From Carnobacterium alterfunditum DSM 5972 (GTDB lineage: Bacteria > Bacillota > Bacilli > Lactobacillales > Carnobacteriaceae): a stretch of 64,000 bases of DNA. The DNA is taken from NCBI RefSeq assembly GCF_000744115.1, contig NZ_JQLG01000004.1, positions 496,001-560,000 on the forward strand. Direction: 5' to 3'. The translations under genes were made by a program, and so were the position numbers. How positions within the stretch are numbered: the stretch's first letter is position 1; every line of letters begins with the position of its first letter. Positions 16,489-26,214 of this stretch are shown one piece after another. The notes below the pieces were generated by a model that saw nothing but the letters and a program-made list of their open reading frames with translations, made no database searches and had not been told where the DNA came from.

Positions 16489-17469
16489 TTAGTCCATTAA
16501 TGTTTGATTAGCTGTAATGATAGTCAATTTATAAACGTCTTCTTCATTACATCCACGTGATAAATCAGAAATTGGTTTGTTTAATCCTTGCAAAATCGGT
16601 CCAATAGCTTCAAAATTACCAAAACGTTGCGCAATTTTGTAGCCAATATTTCCTGATTGTAATTCAGGGAAAACAAAGACCGTTGCTTGTCCAGCAACTT
16701 TTGAATCTGGTGCTTTTTGTTCAGCAACAGATGACACGTAAGCAGCATCAAATTGCATTTCGCCATCAATTTCGTATTGAGGAGCTAATTTTCGGGCGAT
16801 TTCAGTTGCTTCTGCCACTTTAGTAGCTTCTTCAGCGACCGCTGATCCTCTAGTTGAAAAGCTTAACATAGCAACCTTTGGTTCAATGCCAAACATTTCT
16901 GCTGTTTTAGCACTTTCTACAGCGATTTCAGCTAATTCTTGAGCATTTGGATTTACATTGATCGCGCAATCTGAGAATAAGTATCTTTCTTGTCCACGAC
17001 CACGCATCATGATGAATGCCCCACTTGTACGGCTAATACCTGGTTTTGTTTTAATGATTTGCAATGCAGGACGAACTGTTTCACCTGTTGAGTGGATCGA
17101 TCCACTTACTAAACCATCAACTAATCCCATATAAGTTAACATTGTACCGAAGTAGTTTTCATCTTTTAGTAATTCAATTGCTTTTTCTTCTGTTACTTTC
17201 CCTTTGCGACGTTCTACAAAAGAAGCAACCATCTCATCTAATTTATCATAATTAGCGGGATCAATAATTTCAATTTTTTCTACATCAAAACCACGAACTT
17301 TTGCAGCTTCTTTAACGACTTCCGGATTTCCGATCAATACTGGCTGAATCAAATCTTCAGCGGCCAAACGAACTACGGCACCAATAATACGATGTTCTGA
17401 TCCTTCTGGGAATACGATTCGTATTTTTTTCCCTTGTATTTTTTCTGATAAACTTTCGATTAGTTCCAA
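16489..17469 (-). CDS. pta: Phosphate acetyltransferase
   Basis: Cytoplasmic enzyme that interconverts acetyl-CoA and acetyl phosphate, feeding acetate kinase for ATP. 326 residues from a TTG start (MELIESLSEK), the usual length; GGAGG lies eight bases upstream. An in-frame ATG 15 codons earlier runs through that site and is unlikely. Typical motifs are RIVFPEGSEHR, LVSGSIHSTGETVRPALQII (about 125-145), MLSFSTRGSA (about 208) and AGQATVFVFPELQSGNIGYK (about 260-280). It follows ung on the same strand; the repeat and oxidoreductase gene lie downstream. Confidence 0.95.
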   Translation of the reverse strand: MELIESLSEKIQGKKIRIVFPEGSEHRIIGAVVRLAAEDLIQPVLIGNPEVVKEAAKVRGFDVEKIEIIDPANYDKLDEMVASFVERRKGKVTEEKAIELLKDENYFGTMLTYMGLVDGLVSGSIHSTGETVRPALQIIKTKPGISRTSGAFIMMRGRGQERYLFSDCAINVNPNAQELAEIAVESAKTAEMFGIEPKVAMLSFSTRGSAVAEEATKVAEATEIARKLAPQYEIDGEMQFDAAYVSSVAEQKAPDSKVAGQATVFVFPELQSGNIGYKIAQRFGNFEAIGPILQGLNKPISDLSRGCNEEDVYKLTIITANQTLMD

Positions 17470-17569
17470 GCTAACTACCTCCACAAATTTTGTTTTTATA
17501 TACTTTCCTATCATACTATTATTTGCTTAGAAATGACAGTCTTTTGGGGTCTTAGACTATTAGTATTAC

Positions 17570-18253
17570 TTATTGAATGTATCTGGGAAGCTGCCAATTT
17601 ATCGGCTGTTCCCCAAATTTGATCAACGCCTCATTTGCCTTAGAAAATGGTTTTGACCCGAAAAATCCACGGTAAGCTGATAAAGGACTCGGGTGAACAG
17701 ATGTCAGCACAACATGTTTTGTTTCATCGATCAATGCTCTTTTCTTTATCGAAGGGGTCCCCCATAAAATAAATACCATCGGTTGGTCTCGATCACTCAA
17801 TTTTTTAATAATAGCATTGGTCAGTTCTTCCCAACCCTTCCCTTTGTGTGAATGAGCTTGTCCTTTTTGAACGGTCAAAACAGTATTTAACAACAATACA
17901 CCTTGTTTAGCCCAAGCTTCTAGATAACCATGATTTGCAGGAGGGATCCCTAGATCACTTTCTAATTCTTTATATATATTAGCTAGTGACGGAGGAATTT
18001 TCACATCGGGTAAAACCGAAAAACTCAATCCATGGGCTTGATGGGGTCCATGATAAGGATCTTGTCCTAAGATCACTACTTTCACTTCATTATATGGGGT
18101 CCATTCAAAAGCTTGCCAAATATGTTGTACTTCTGGATAGATAACCGTTTCTTGGTACTCATGCGCAAGGAATTTTTCCAATGACTTATAAGAGGACGTA
18201 AGCGTTTGTTCTTGCAAGATTGGCAGCCAATCATTTTCTACAGTTAAGTTCAC
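17570..18253 (-). CDS. ung: Uracil-DNA glycosylase, family 1
   Basis: Base-excision-repair enzyme that removes uracil from DNA, 227 residues. The catalytic Asp water-activating loop is VILGQDPYHGP (about residues 58-68). Uracil recognition follows with GVLLLNTVLTV. The leucine-intercalation loop is HPSPLSAYRGFFGSKPFS (about 186-203). It starts at GTG with AAGGAGG nine bases upstream. It is 100 bases before pta on the same strand, and the two are probably co-transcribed. Confidence 0.96.
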   Translation of the reverse strand: MNLTVENDWLPILQEQTLTSSYKSLEKFLAHEYQETVIYPEVQHIWQAFEWTPYNEVKVVILGQDPYHGPHQAHGLSFSVLPDVKIPPSLANIYKELESDLGIPPANHGYLEAWAKQGVLLLNTVLTVQKGQAHSHKGKGWEELTNAIIKKLSDRDQPMVFILWGTPSIKKRALIDETKHVVLTSVHPSPLSAYRGFFGSKPFSKANEALIKFGEQPINWQLPRYIQ

Positions 18254-18464
18254 TATAACTTCCTCCTTGTCTTTAGCAGACTTTACCCCTATCCTACAAG
18301 AATTCCAAATTTCCTACAAGTAATGATAGTCATTTGATTTTTCCTTTTGTTCTTAAATGATCCCTTCTTTTTGACAAATCATGACAAAAAAGGCGATATG
18401 CGTTTATTTTATTACTATTAATGGTAAAATTAGTAATACAAACAAATTTTGGGAGGAACCAAAG

Positions 18465-19382
18465 ATGATAGAGCTTATTGTATCCGATATGGATGGAACA
18501 TTATTAAATGAAAAGATGAAGGTTTCTGAAATAAATGCCAAAGCCATTAAAGAAGCGATGAAACAAGGAATTCACTTCATGGTAGCTACAGGGCGCGGGT
18601 TTACAGAAGCAAAACCGTTGCTTGAAGAAGTTGACATTAACTGTTCATTTATCACTCTTAATGGAGCTCAAGTTTATAACGAAGAGGGCCATGTCATTCA
18701 AAATATTGGAATTGGTAAAAAAACGGTGCACGAAATCGTATCCGAGATAAAGAAGAGAGGCCTTTATTGTGAGATGACAACGTCAGATGGAATTTACTCA
18801 GATAATAAAGCTAAACGTATCGAGTCCGTTGCTTCTTTATTGTATGAAACAAATCCAGACACTACTTATAAAATGGCCGTTGTTTTAGCAGCAGCCCGTT
18901 TAGAAATCATGAATATCAATTATGTTGAGGATTATGAACAACTTGTACACGATGAATCTATTGAGATTTTAAAAATCATTACGTTCAGTGATGATGGCCG
19001 AAAAGTACTGGGACCACTTTCAGAGGAGCTTGAAAAATCAGGGAATCTTGCTATTACAGCTTCCTTTGTCAACAACATTGAAATCAATAACATTAACGCA
19101 CAAAAAGGAATCGCTCTTGAAGAAGCTGCAAAAAAATTAAATATCCCGCTTGAAAACATCATGACACTAGGGGATAATTTCAATGATGTATCTATGCTAA
19201 AAGTAGCAGGATATAGTTTTGCCATGGAAAATGCTGAGGAAGAAGTCAAAACATATGCTAAATATCGCACGACTAGCAACAATAACCATGGCGTAGCACA
19301 CGCAATCAAACTTGCATTAGATGATAATTTAGCTTCAGCTAAGGCTCCTGAAGTTATAAAAAGTACTAAACAAAAAAATTAG
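18465..19382 (+). CDS. HAD superfamily Cof-type sugar-phosphate phosphatase
   Basis: 305-residue haloacid-dehalogenase hydrolase of the Cof/YidA subfamily. Motif I is SDMDGTLLNEK, with the nucleophile Asp near residue 8. Motif II is MVATGRGFTEA, and the C-terminal motifs are ALEEAAKKLNIP and TLGDNFNDVSML. The type IIB cap lies between. I chose the ATG after GGGAGGAACC; the longer frame starts 28 codons upstream without a ribosome site. Members dephosphorylate sugar phosphates, FMN-like compounds or pyridoxal phosphate; the substrate is not predictable here. Confidence 0.88.
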   Translation: MIELIVSDMDGTLLNEKMKVSEINAKAIKEAMKQGIHFMVATGRGFTEAKPLLEEVDINCSFITLNGAQVYNEEGHVIQNIGIGKKTVHEIVSEIKKRGLYCEMTTSDGIYSDNKAKRIESVASLLYETNPDTTYKMAVVLAAARLEIMNINYVEDYEQLVHDESIEILKIITFSDDGRKVLGPLSEELEKSGNLAITASFVNNIEINNINAQKGIALEEAAKKLNIPLENIMTLGDNFNDVSMLKVAGYSFAMENAEEEVKTYAKYRTTSNNNHGVAHAIKLALDDNLASAKAPEVIKSTKQKN

Positions 19383-19485
19383 TCCCTCAACTAATCTCTG
19401 GGTAACAGTTCTCCGCTCTTTTTCGTTGTTATTAGTAGGTTAACGATCTAGTTGATCTATCTACTAAATGAAGGGAGAGTATAAC

Positions 19486-19650
19486 ATGGATGCAAGTACA
19501 CAGTGGCTTTCTACCGTAACTGAGATTATTGGTAATGTTGGTTTCCCCATCTTTATCGCATTATTTCTGCTTCAGCGTATGGAAACAAAACTTGATGACG
19601 TAGTAAAAGCTCTGCACGAATTAGGTCAAGCTATTAAATCAGCTATTTAA
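19486..19650 (+). CDS. YvrJ-family small membrane protein
   Basis: 54-residue protein with one hydrophobic segment (NVGFPIFIALFLLQRM, about residues 14-30) and a charged amphipathic tail (METKLDDVVKALHELGQAI). The NVGFPI...L-RME-K-D pattern matches the YvrJ family of unknown function. I chose the ATG after AGGGAGAG; a possible earlier ATG adds six residues. It has its own terminator and lies between the HAD phosphatase and a LURP-one-like gene. Small holin-like or membrane-peptide roles are conceivable but unproven. Confidence 0.7.
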   Translation: MDASTQWLSTVTEIIGNVGFPIFIALFLLQRMETKLDDVVKALHELGQAIKSAI

Positions 19651-19655
19651 GGAAA

Positions 19656-19681
19656 AGCCCATCTTAATTTTAAGGTGGGCT
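19656..19681 (+). terminator. Terminator after the YvrJ-like gene
   Basis: AGCCCATCTTAA (19656-19667) pairs with TTAAGGTGGGCT (19670-19681), one mismatch, followed by T-rich sequence. Confidence 0.7.
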
Positions 19682-19778
19682 CTTCTTTACATAACTTTAT
19701 ATTTCGTTTTGTACCAATTTTTGGTATAATTAAAGAAAATATGTATCCGCTTAAATTACCTTTAGAGGGGCGTTTATT

Positions 19779-20321
19779 ATGGTACTTCTTTATATGAAAC
19801 AAGAATATGTTTCAAGCCACGAGAAGATACTCGTGAAAAATGAACGAGGCAAAGATATCTACCTTATTTCAGGTGAATGGGGCAGAGTTGGTGATAAACT
19901 GTCTTTATATAGCATAGATGGGACATTGCTTGTAGAAGTCAAACAGACTGTGTTATCCTTATTTCCTAAATTTGATATCTATATCCAAGGTAAAAAAGCT
20001 GGTTCGATCACTAAGCACCGTAACTTAAGAAATGTTTATTTTAAAGTTACACCGCTAGATTGGATGGTAACTGGCGATTTTTACAATCATGACTACACTG
20101 TACGCTGTAAAGGTCAACTGATAATGCAGATGACCAAAGCTTATACTTCATTTGGAGATTACTATACACTGCTTATACCAGAAGCTCAAAATGCTCCGAT
20201 ATGTCTCTGCCTTGCTTTGATTGTAGATAATCTCACTTTGACACGCTTACCAGACACTGCAAGAAAAAGAGTAATCCGTGCAATTCAACCTATTTATTCG
20301 ATACGTAAAGCATTGATCTGA
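19779..20321 (+). CDS. LURP-one-related / YxjI-like (Tubby C-terminal-like) protein
   Basis: 180-residue beta-rich protein. Alternating hydrophobic strands such as GRVGDKLSLYSIDGTLLVEVKQ, KFDIYIQGKKAGSITKH and WMVTGDFYNHDYTV resemble the LOR/YxjI barrel with its buried helix near the C-terminus (IVDNLTLTRLP). There is no catalytic motif. The fold is thought to bind lipid or serve as a scaffold. The start follows AGAGGGG at eight bases, and the terminator overlaps the last codons. Family call by fold pattern only. Confidence 0.6.
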   Translation: MVLLYMKQEYVSSHEKILVKNERGKDIYLISGEWGRVGDKLSLYSIDGTLLVEVKQTVLSLFPKFDIYIQGKKAGSITKHRNLRNVYFKVTPLDWMVTGDFYNHDYTVRCKGQLIMQMTKAYTSFGDYYTLLIPEAQNAPICLCLALIVDNLTLTRLPDTARKRVIRAIQPIYSIRKALI

Positions 20322-20346
20322 TTTTAATCCAATCGATCAATGCTTT
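20307..20346. terminator. Bidirectional terminator between convergent genes
   Basis: AAAGCATTGATC (20307-20318) and GATCAATGCTTT (20335-20346) are perfect arms. The left arm lies inside the LURP-one-like gene. The right arm ends two bases before the stop of the convergent GNAT gene, so it serves both. Confidence 0.75.
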
Positions 20347-20347
20347 T

Positions 20348-20908
20348 TCAATTTATCTTCCATTGCATGTGGTCATATAAATGTTCGCCTAACTTACACT
20401 CCCATACTTTTTCAAAGCCAATGCTAAGATATAGTTGTTGTGCTTTTTTATTCAGCTGATCACAATTAAGACCGATAACTTCTTCATTCTCCGATTTAGC
20501 AATAGCCGGTAACGCTTTTAACAATTCGGTTGCTACGCCTTGACCTCTAAATTTTATGTCTGTCACCAATGAATCTAAGTACCACTCCCCTGAGACCGTT
20601 TCAGGATCCTCAATTAGCGGTTCCGTTATCCCCAGTAATGCTAGTTTCTCATTTAAAGCCTCATCGATCGTAGGTTCCAACTCACCTTTATAGCCAAAAC
20701 AAACTCCTGCTCTCTCCCCTTCACGCATGCTGATAAGGGCACGATGATAACTATAGCGATAATTTTCATCTTCCATTGCTTGTTTCATCATTTTTTTTAA
20801 CGTATCCATGTCTGCTTCTTGCAATAATGCTAGTTCCATATCTTCTAGTATGATCCAGATCCACTCTACTAGCTGATCTATATCTGAAATTTCTGCTCTT
20901 CGTATCAT
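20348..20908 (-). CDS. GNAT family N-acetyltransferase
   Basis: 186-residue predicted acetyltransferase. The acetyl-CoA loop is FRGQGVATELLKALPAIA (about residues 122-139), followed by GLNCDQLNKKAQQLYLSIGF (about 147-166), both GNAT hallmarks. The N-terminus (IRRAEISDIDQLVEWI) is the usual first strand and helix. It is monocistronic and convergent with the upstream gene. The substrate is unknown. Confidence 0.83.
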   Translation of the reverse strand: MIRRAEISDIDQLVEWIWIILEDMELALLQEADMDTLKKMMKQAMEDENYRYSYHRALISMREGERAGVCFGYKGELEPTIDEALNEKLALLGITEPLIEDPETVSGEWYLDSLVTDIKFRGQGVATELLKALPAIAKSENEEVIGLNCDQLNKKAQQLYLSIGFEKVWECKLGEHLYDHMQWKIN

Positions 20909-21018
20909 TTTATCGCCCGCTTAAGTAGATTTCATTTCACATTATTATCATAACGAACAAAAGATGGCTAATCAACCTGTTGAATAAAAACAAATAAAAC
21001 AAGGCCATGTCAGATTAT

Positions 21019-21072
21019 ATTACATTAACAGATTACATTATTGTTGCAATTGGTTTAAACTTAAATTAGAAT
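21019..21072 (+). promoter_or_regulatory. Promoter of the glutamine-type transporter with tandem ATTACATTA repeats
   Basis: TTGCAA (21044-21049), a 17-base spacer and TAGAAT (21067-21072) form a good sigma-A promoter 26 bases before the start codon. Upstream, ATTACATTA occurs twice (21019-21027 and 21032-21040) with a 13-base period, a possible regulator site. Confidence 0.6.
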
Positions 21073-21097
21073 TATATCTTATACGAGGAGGGTTTTT

Positions 21098-22549
21098 ATG
21101 AATTTACGAAAACGATCACTTTTTACACTTATGACAGCTTTTTTACTTACAGTGATTTTCACTATCTTACTGCCTATTACAGCTTCCGCACAGGAAAAAA
21201 CCAAAACTTATATCATTGGAACGGATATTACTTTTGCTCCCTTTGAATACAAAGATGCTGATGGTGAATATAAAGGAATAGATGTTGATCTACTGGATGC
21301 TATTGCCATAGATCAAGGCTTTAATTATGAATTGCGACCTTTGGGTTTTAGTGCTGCACTACAAGCTCTAGAGACTAACCAAGTGGATGGCATGATTGCC
21401 GGAATGAGTATTACTCCAGAACGTCAAGAATCATTTGATTTTTCTGATCCTTACTTCGAGAGTGGCGTAGTTATGGCTGTCTCGGCAGATAACAATGAGA
21501 TTGCTTCTTATGAAGATCTAGAGGGTAAAACAGTGGCTATCAAAGTTGGAACGACTGGTGCTGATTTTGCTAAGTCTATTCAAGAGGAATATGGCTTTAG
21601 AGTAAATACATTCGAGGATTCTGCGAATATGTATGAAGATGTCCAAACAGGAAACTCAGATGCTGCTTTTGAAGATTATCCTGTAATGGCTTACGCTATT
21701 CAATCAGGATTAAAATTAAAAATACCTACAGATCCTGAACCAGGTGATAACTATGGATTTGCAGTAAATAAAGGCCAAAACACTGAATTATTAGAAATGT
21801 TTAATAACGGATTGATCAATATCCGTGCAAATGGCACATACGATGAAATCCTTGATAGTTACCTTGGAGAGACCGCTCAAGAGGAAACATCTAATCTTGG
21901 TTTTTTCGGCCTGATCCAACAAAATAGCGGAGAACTACTAAAAGGGGTTGGCAGAACGCTTTTATTGACTATCACAGCTTTTGTCATTGCCACAATTTTA
22001 GGTGTTATATTTGGTTTATTCAGCGCTTCACCAAACAAAGCATTAAATTGGATAGCTATGATTTACGTAGATGTTTTACGTGGTATTCCTTTGATCGTTC
22101 TAGCCTTTTTCATATACTTCTCTATCCCACAATTCTTAAACATTCAAATACCAGCTTATATTGCTGGTGTGATAACGCTAAGTTTAAATACAACAGCTTA
22201 TATCGCTGAATTGGTTCGTGGTGGTATCCAAGCAGTAGATACCGGCCAGTTAGAAGCTTCAAGAAGTTTAGGCCTTACTTACAATACGTCTATGCGTAAA
22301 GTTGTTCTGCCGCAAGCTGTTAAAATAATGATCCCATCCTTCATCAATCAATTCGTTATAACACTTAAAGATACCTCAATTCTATCAGTTATCGGTATCG
22401 TTGAATTGACTCAGACCGGAAAAATTATCATTGCCCGGACCTACTCTTCTGGAAATATGTGGTTGATCATTGGATTGATGTACATCATCATCATCACAAT
22501 TCTCACGAAATTTTCAAATTATCTTGAAAGGAGATTATCAAATGACTAA
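21098..22549 (+). CDS. Fused amino-acid-binding protein and permease of a glutamine-type ABC importer
   Basis: 483-residue fusion. Residues 1-31 are a signal peptide ending near TASAQE. Residues about 38-262 are an extracellular SBP_bac_3 domain ([18 protein letters not shown], then [20 protein letters not shown]). Residues about 275-480 are the permease with about five membrane segments and the EAA loop [20 protein letters not shown]. This matches GlnP/GlnH fusions of lactic acid bacteria, which import glutamine, glutamate or asparagine. The last seven bases overlap the ATPase gene behind it. Confidence 0.92.
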   Translation: MNLRKRSLFTLMTAFLLTVIFTILLPITASAQEKTKTYIIGTDITFAPFEYKDADGEYKGIDVDLLDAIAIDQGFNYELRPLGFSAALQALETNQVDGMIAGMSITPERQESFDFSDPYFESGVVMAVSADNNEIASYEDLEGKTVAIKVGTTGADFAKSIQEEYGFRVNTFEDSANMYEDVQTGNSDAAFEDYPVMAYAIQSGLKLKIPTDPEPGDNYGFAVNKGQNTELLEMFNNGLINIRANGTYDEILDSYLGETAQEETSNLGFFGLIQQNSGELLKGVGRTLLLTITAFVIATILGVIFGLFSASPNKALNWIAMIYVDVLRGIPLIVLAFFIYFSIPQFLNIQIPAYIAGVITLSLNTTAYIAELVRGGIQAVDTGQLEASRSLGLTYNTSMRKVVLPQAVKIMIPSFINQFVITLKDTSILSVIGIVELTQTGKIIIARTYSSGNMWLIIGLMYIIIITILTKFSNYLERRLSND

Positions 22550-23273
22550 ACTAAAAGTGGAACATTTAAAGAAAAATTTTGGGAAATTAGAAGTTTTAAA
22601 AGACCTAAATGTTGAAGTTCAAGAAGGAGAAGTAGTTTGTATCATTGGTCCTTCAGGTTCTGGAAAAAGTACTTTCCTTCGCTGTCTGAACGCTTTAGAA
22701 GAAATTACAGGCGGAAAAGTGATCATCGATGACTTCGATCTTACCGATCCAAAACAAGACATCAATAAAGTGCGGGAAGATGTTGGGATGGTTTTCCAAC
22801 AATTCAACTTGTTCCCTCATTTAACCGTTTTAGAAAATATTACATTGGCACCCAAAGAACTCAAAAAAGATTCCAAAGAAGCCATAAAAAAACATGCTTT
22901 GGAATTATTAGAAACAGTCGGCCTTTCTGAGAAAGCCAATGACTACCCTAAATCATTGTCTGGTGGTCAAAAACAGCGTGTTGCCATTGCACGTGCCTTA
23001 GCAATGAAACCAGACATTATGCTGTTTGACGAACCAACTAGTGCCCTTGATCCTGAAATGGTTGGAGACGTACTTGAAGTGATGCAAAAATTAGCTGATC
23101 AAGGCATGACTATGCTAGTCGTGACTCATGAGATGGGCTTCGCTAAAGAAGTAGCAGACCGGGTTATTTTTATGGATGGCGGCTACATCGTTGAAGAAGG
23201 CAAACCTGAACAAATCTTTAACCATCCACAACACGAACGGACTAAAAACTTTTTAGAAAAAGTTTTAGTCTAA
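22542..23273 (+). CDS. glnQ: Amino acid ABC transporter ATP-binding protein (GlnQ-like)
   Basis: 243-residue ATPase partner of the fused permease before it. Walker A is [13 protein letters not shown] (about residue 35) and the Q-loop is in [12 protein letters not shown]. The signature is [17 protein letters not shown] (about 133), and Walker B with the catalytic Glu is [14 protein letters not shown] (about 157). The switch His is [10 protein letters not shown] chose the ATG preceded by AAAGGAG; it overlaps the permease stop by eight bases, so the two are translationally coupled. Assigning glutamine as substrate is inference. Confidence 0.93.
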   Translation: MTKLKVEHLKKNFGKLEVLKDLNVEVQEGEVVCIIGPSGSGKSTFLRCLNALEEITGGKVIIDDFDLTDPKQDINKVREDVGMVFQQFNLFPHLTVLENITLAPKELKKDSKEAIKKHALELLETVGLSEKANDYPKSLSGGQKQRVAIARALAMKPDIMLFDEPTSALDPEMVGDVLEVMQKLADQGMTMLVVTHEMGFAKEVADRVIFMDGGYIVEEGKPEQIFNHPQHERTKNFLEKVLV

Positions 23274-23321
23274 AAAAAAGATTCTCCACTACATAAAATC
23301 GTGTAGTGGGGAATCTTTTTT
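23274..23321. terminator. Bidirectional terminator between glnQ and the YhgE/Pip-like gene
   Basis: A 20-bp near-perfect stem (23274-23293 with 23302-23321) has A-tracts on one side and T-tracts on the other. It sits between convergent genes. Confidence 0.85.
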
Positions 23322-23342
23322 ATTTCAAACCTTTTATCTATC

Positions 23343-26186
23343 CTATGCTTCAGCTAGTTCTTTTATTTTTTCTGTTTCCTGTTCGTTATTCCTTACACTC
23401 TTTCTTTCTAGATTGAACATCGTCAGTATAAGTAAGCCGTTGAAAACTAGTATTATACTAATCATAATAACACTTGCTTCCCAATAAATATCATTTCCTA
23501 AACCACTGCTGATGGCTTGTCTAAAGCCATAAACTGAGTAGGTCATTGGCAACAGTAAGTGGATAACTTGAAAGAAATCATTCGTCAATGGAATAGGGAA
23601 CGTTCCACCTGAACCGCCTAATTGCAAAACGAGTAATACCATTGCTAAAAAGCGGCCAACATTATCGAATGCAACTACTAGCATTAATACAATAGACATG
23701 AATGCTAGTGAAGTAAGTATCGCTAGTAAAAAGAACTTTCCGACAAATAGTACTTCTAAACCGATCATTAACAAAATCCCACATTCAATAACAGCCATCA
23801 AAATTGCAACAAGCATGGCAACCGAAGTTTTACTGTGCCACCACGCTAAGCTTGATTGTCCTTGAAGTGCTTTCTTGCGGACAGGGTAGATCGTCGTGAA
23901 GACCAGTGCTCCGATATATAATGCCATCGACATAATGTACGGAGCTAATGCTACACCATAGTTTGCGACTTCACTATATTTTTCTTGTTTTAAATCGATC
24001 GGACTTGCAAACATATCCGTTGTTTTATCCGTTGCATCTACTTCATTAACATTTACAGAACCCTCTAATAAACTAGTTGTTAGTTGACTGGTTCCATCTT
24101 TTAATGTTTTAATTCCATTTTCTAATGTTTGCGATCCACCACTCAATGCTTGTGAACCTTCATTAAGTTGTAAGGACCCCTCTGCTAATTTTGTTACACC
24201 ACTATTCAGACCAGCTGAATTCTCGTTCAAAAGAGACGTTCCTTGAACTAATTGATTTGAACCACTATTCAATTGATCGATCCCTGCAACAAGATTTGGC
24301 ATTTGAGCAGTTAATTGTCCTATACCATTGCTTAGTTGTTCAGAACCTGTATTCAATGCTGTTGAATTTGCGTTCAATTCATCTGTTCCAGATTGTAATG
24401 AATTCACTCCATTTGTGTAGTTTGTTACTCCATCTACTAGACCATTTTCTCCTGACAAACCACTTTGGATACTGGCTAAACCTTGATTCAATTCAGTCAT
24501 CCCTTGAATGATCCCTTTATTTTCGTTAGTTCCTTGTCGTTCTAAAACTGATTGAATGCCTGTTAAACCTGCAATCAACTCACTCATTGCTTGATTCGTT
24601 GCTGGCAATAGTTTGTTAGAACTTTGAGCTAACGTATCTACTTGCACTTTAAGTTCAGTTAATTGGTCAGTAAATCCGCTAATGGTTACCAATTCTGTCT
24701 GCAAATTAGTTAATGAAGTGCCGGCTTCAGTAGCATCAGATACCGTTTGGTTTATATTTTGACTTGTATTATCGATTTGCTCTTTTATTGTAGTCAATTC
24801 ATTTAATTCACTATCTTTTAGGTTAGTTGTTGTTGTTTCTACCGCGTTCAACAATTCATTTTGCTGTTCAGAAGATAGACTGTTGAATGCCGTTGTACCA
24901 GATAATGCTGAAATGGTCGCTTCATTACCTGATTGGACCGTTTTCTCAAGTGTATCAACTGCAGCTGTTACTTCAGTTAAACTCTCCCCCGTTCTTCCGG
25001 TGTCTTGAGCAACTTCGGTTAAACTTGCTCCAGATTGCTGTAAATTCGTTTGGATACCACTAAAGTCAGCACCACCTGTTTGTTCATTGAGAAGAACATC
25101 TAATTTTTGAATTCCTTCGTTCATCGAAGACAAGTTTCCCATTAAAAATTCCAACTGTTCAGCATTTTCAGTTGATAAACTTTGATCTAATTCTGAGGAA
25201 AGTTGATTCAAACCGGTCAACAATTGATCACTGCCTAACTTAACTTGATCAACTCCATTGCTAACTTCAACAGTACCATTTTGTAGGGCTAAAGAATTTT
25301 CATTCAATACTTTTGTTCCATCAGCAAGCTGTGAAACGCCTGCAGTATAAGTCTTTAGTCCGTTTGTTAGTTCTGTTGAACCATTTTCTAAAAGCAATCC
25401 GCCATTTTCTAATGGCTCTACATTTGAAGATAGTTGATTGATTCCATCGTTTAGTTGTTCTGCTCCATTGTTTACCTGTGCCACTCCATCTGTGTACTTT
25501 CTTACTCCAACTTCAAGCGTCTGTGTCCCTTCTTCAAATGTCAACGTGCTTGAAGCTAACTTTTCTAGATTCTTTGTTAATTTTTGGCTTCCATCAGCTA
25601 ACTCTCCAGTTCCTTCGTTGATTTTCCCAGCCCCATCTGCCGCCTCTGAAAAACCTGCTCCGATAGTGCTTATTTGTTCAAAAATTGCTTCAGTGTAAGC
25701 TTTTGTTACATTAGCAGATACCTCTGATTTGACTTCTTTTGCCGCAGAATTGCTGATGACCTCTCCAATGTAATTTAAAGACCCGTTTGTTTCATAGTCG
25801 ATCATCATCTTTTTTGGATCCGTCTCCATCAAGGTGGCAGCATTTGTTGAAAAATCAGACGGTAGTGTCATTACCATATAATACTCACGGTTTTCCAAAC
25901 CCTTTTCTGCTTCTTCTTGAGACACAAAATGCCAATTTAATGTCTCATTTCCCTTGAGCTTTTCAACAACATCAGATCCTATATCAAGTTGTGAACCTTG
26001 GTAGTCGACAGCATGATCTAAATTAACTACCGCCACAGATAATTCGTCTGTACTCCCATAAGGATCCCAGTTTGATTTCAAGAAGAATCCAGCATACATA
26101 ATAGGTATAAATAACATAACGATACAAGAAATCAGCATCATTTTATTAGAGACTAATTCCTTCCATTCTTTTTTTAACATTTCCAT
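23343..26186 (-). CDS. YhgE/Pip family membrane protein with long coiled, glycine-containing repeats
   Basis: 947-residue membrane protein of the YhgE/Pip (phage infection protein, ABC-2-type) family. An N-terminal membrane helix (LISCIVMLFIPIMYAGFFL) comes first. A very long extracytoplasmic region, about residues 45-740, follows. It is dominated by degenerate repeats of the form L-x2-G-x3-L-x2-G/N (for example LNDGINQLSSN, LENGSTELTNGLKTY, LNEGSQALSGGSQTLENG). Five or six C-terminal membrane segments end the protein. I chose the ATG of MEMLKKEW; an ATG four codons earlier is possible. It follows the Rrf2 regulator on the same strand, so that regulator probably controls it. Family roles include phage receptor and export-associated functions; the function here is unknown. 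Confidence 0.85.
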   Translation of the reverse strand: MEMLKKEWKELVSNKMMLISCIVMLFIPIMYAGFFLKSNWDPYGSTDELSVAVVNLDHAVDYQGSQLDIGSDVVEKLKGNETLNWHFVSQEEAEKGLENREYYMVMTLPSDFSTNAATLMETDPKKMMIDYETNGSLNYIGEVISNSAAKEVKSEVSANVTKAYTEAIFEQISTIGAGFSEAADGAGKINEGTGELADGSQKLTKNLEKLASSTLTFEEGTQTLEVGVRKYTDGVAQVNNGAEQLNDGINQLSSNVEPLENGGLLLENGSTELTNGLKTYTAGVSQLADGTKVLNENSLALQNGTVEVSNGVDQVKLGSDQLLTGLNQLSSELDQSLSTENAEQLEFLMGNLSSMNEGIQKLDVLLNEQTGGADFSGIQTNLQQSGASLTEVAQDTGRTGESLTEVTAAVDTLEKTVQSGNEATISALSGTTAFNSLSSEQQNELLNAVETTTTNLKDSELNELTTIKEQIDNTSQNINQTVSDATEAGTSLTNLQTELVTISGFTDQLTELKVQVDTLAQSSNKLLPATNQAMSELIAGLTGIQSVLERQGTNENKGIIQGMTELNQGLASIQSGLSGENGLVDGVTNYTNGVNSLQSGTDELNANSTALNTGSEQLSNGIGQLTAQMPNLVAGIDQLNSGSNQLVQGTSLLNENSAGLNSGVTKLAEGSLQLNEGSQALSGGSQTLENGIKTLKDGTSQLTTSLLEGSVNVNEVDATDKTTDMFASPIDLKQEKYSEVANYGVALAPYIMSMALYIGALVFTTIYPVRKKALQGQSSLAWWHSKTSVAMLVAILMAVIECGILLMIGLEVLFVGKFFLLAILTSLAFMSIVLMLVVAFDNVGRFLAMVLLVLQLGGSGGTFPIPLTNDFFQVIHLLLPMTYSVYGFRQAISSGLGNDIYWEASVIMISIILVFNGLLILTMFNLERKSVRNNEQETEKIKELAEA

Positions 26187-26214
26187 TACTACATACATTC
26201 CTTTCAATTGATCC

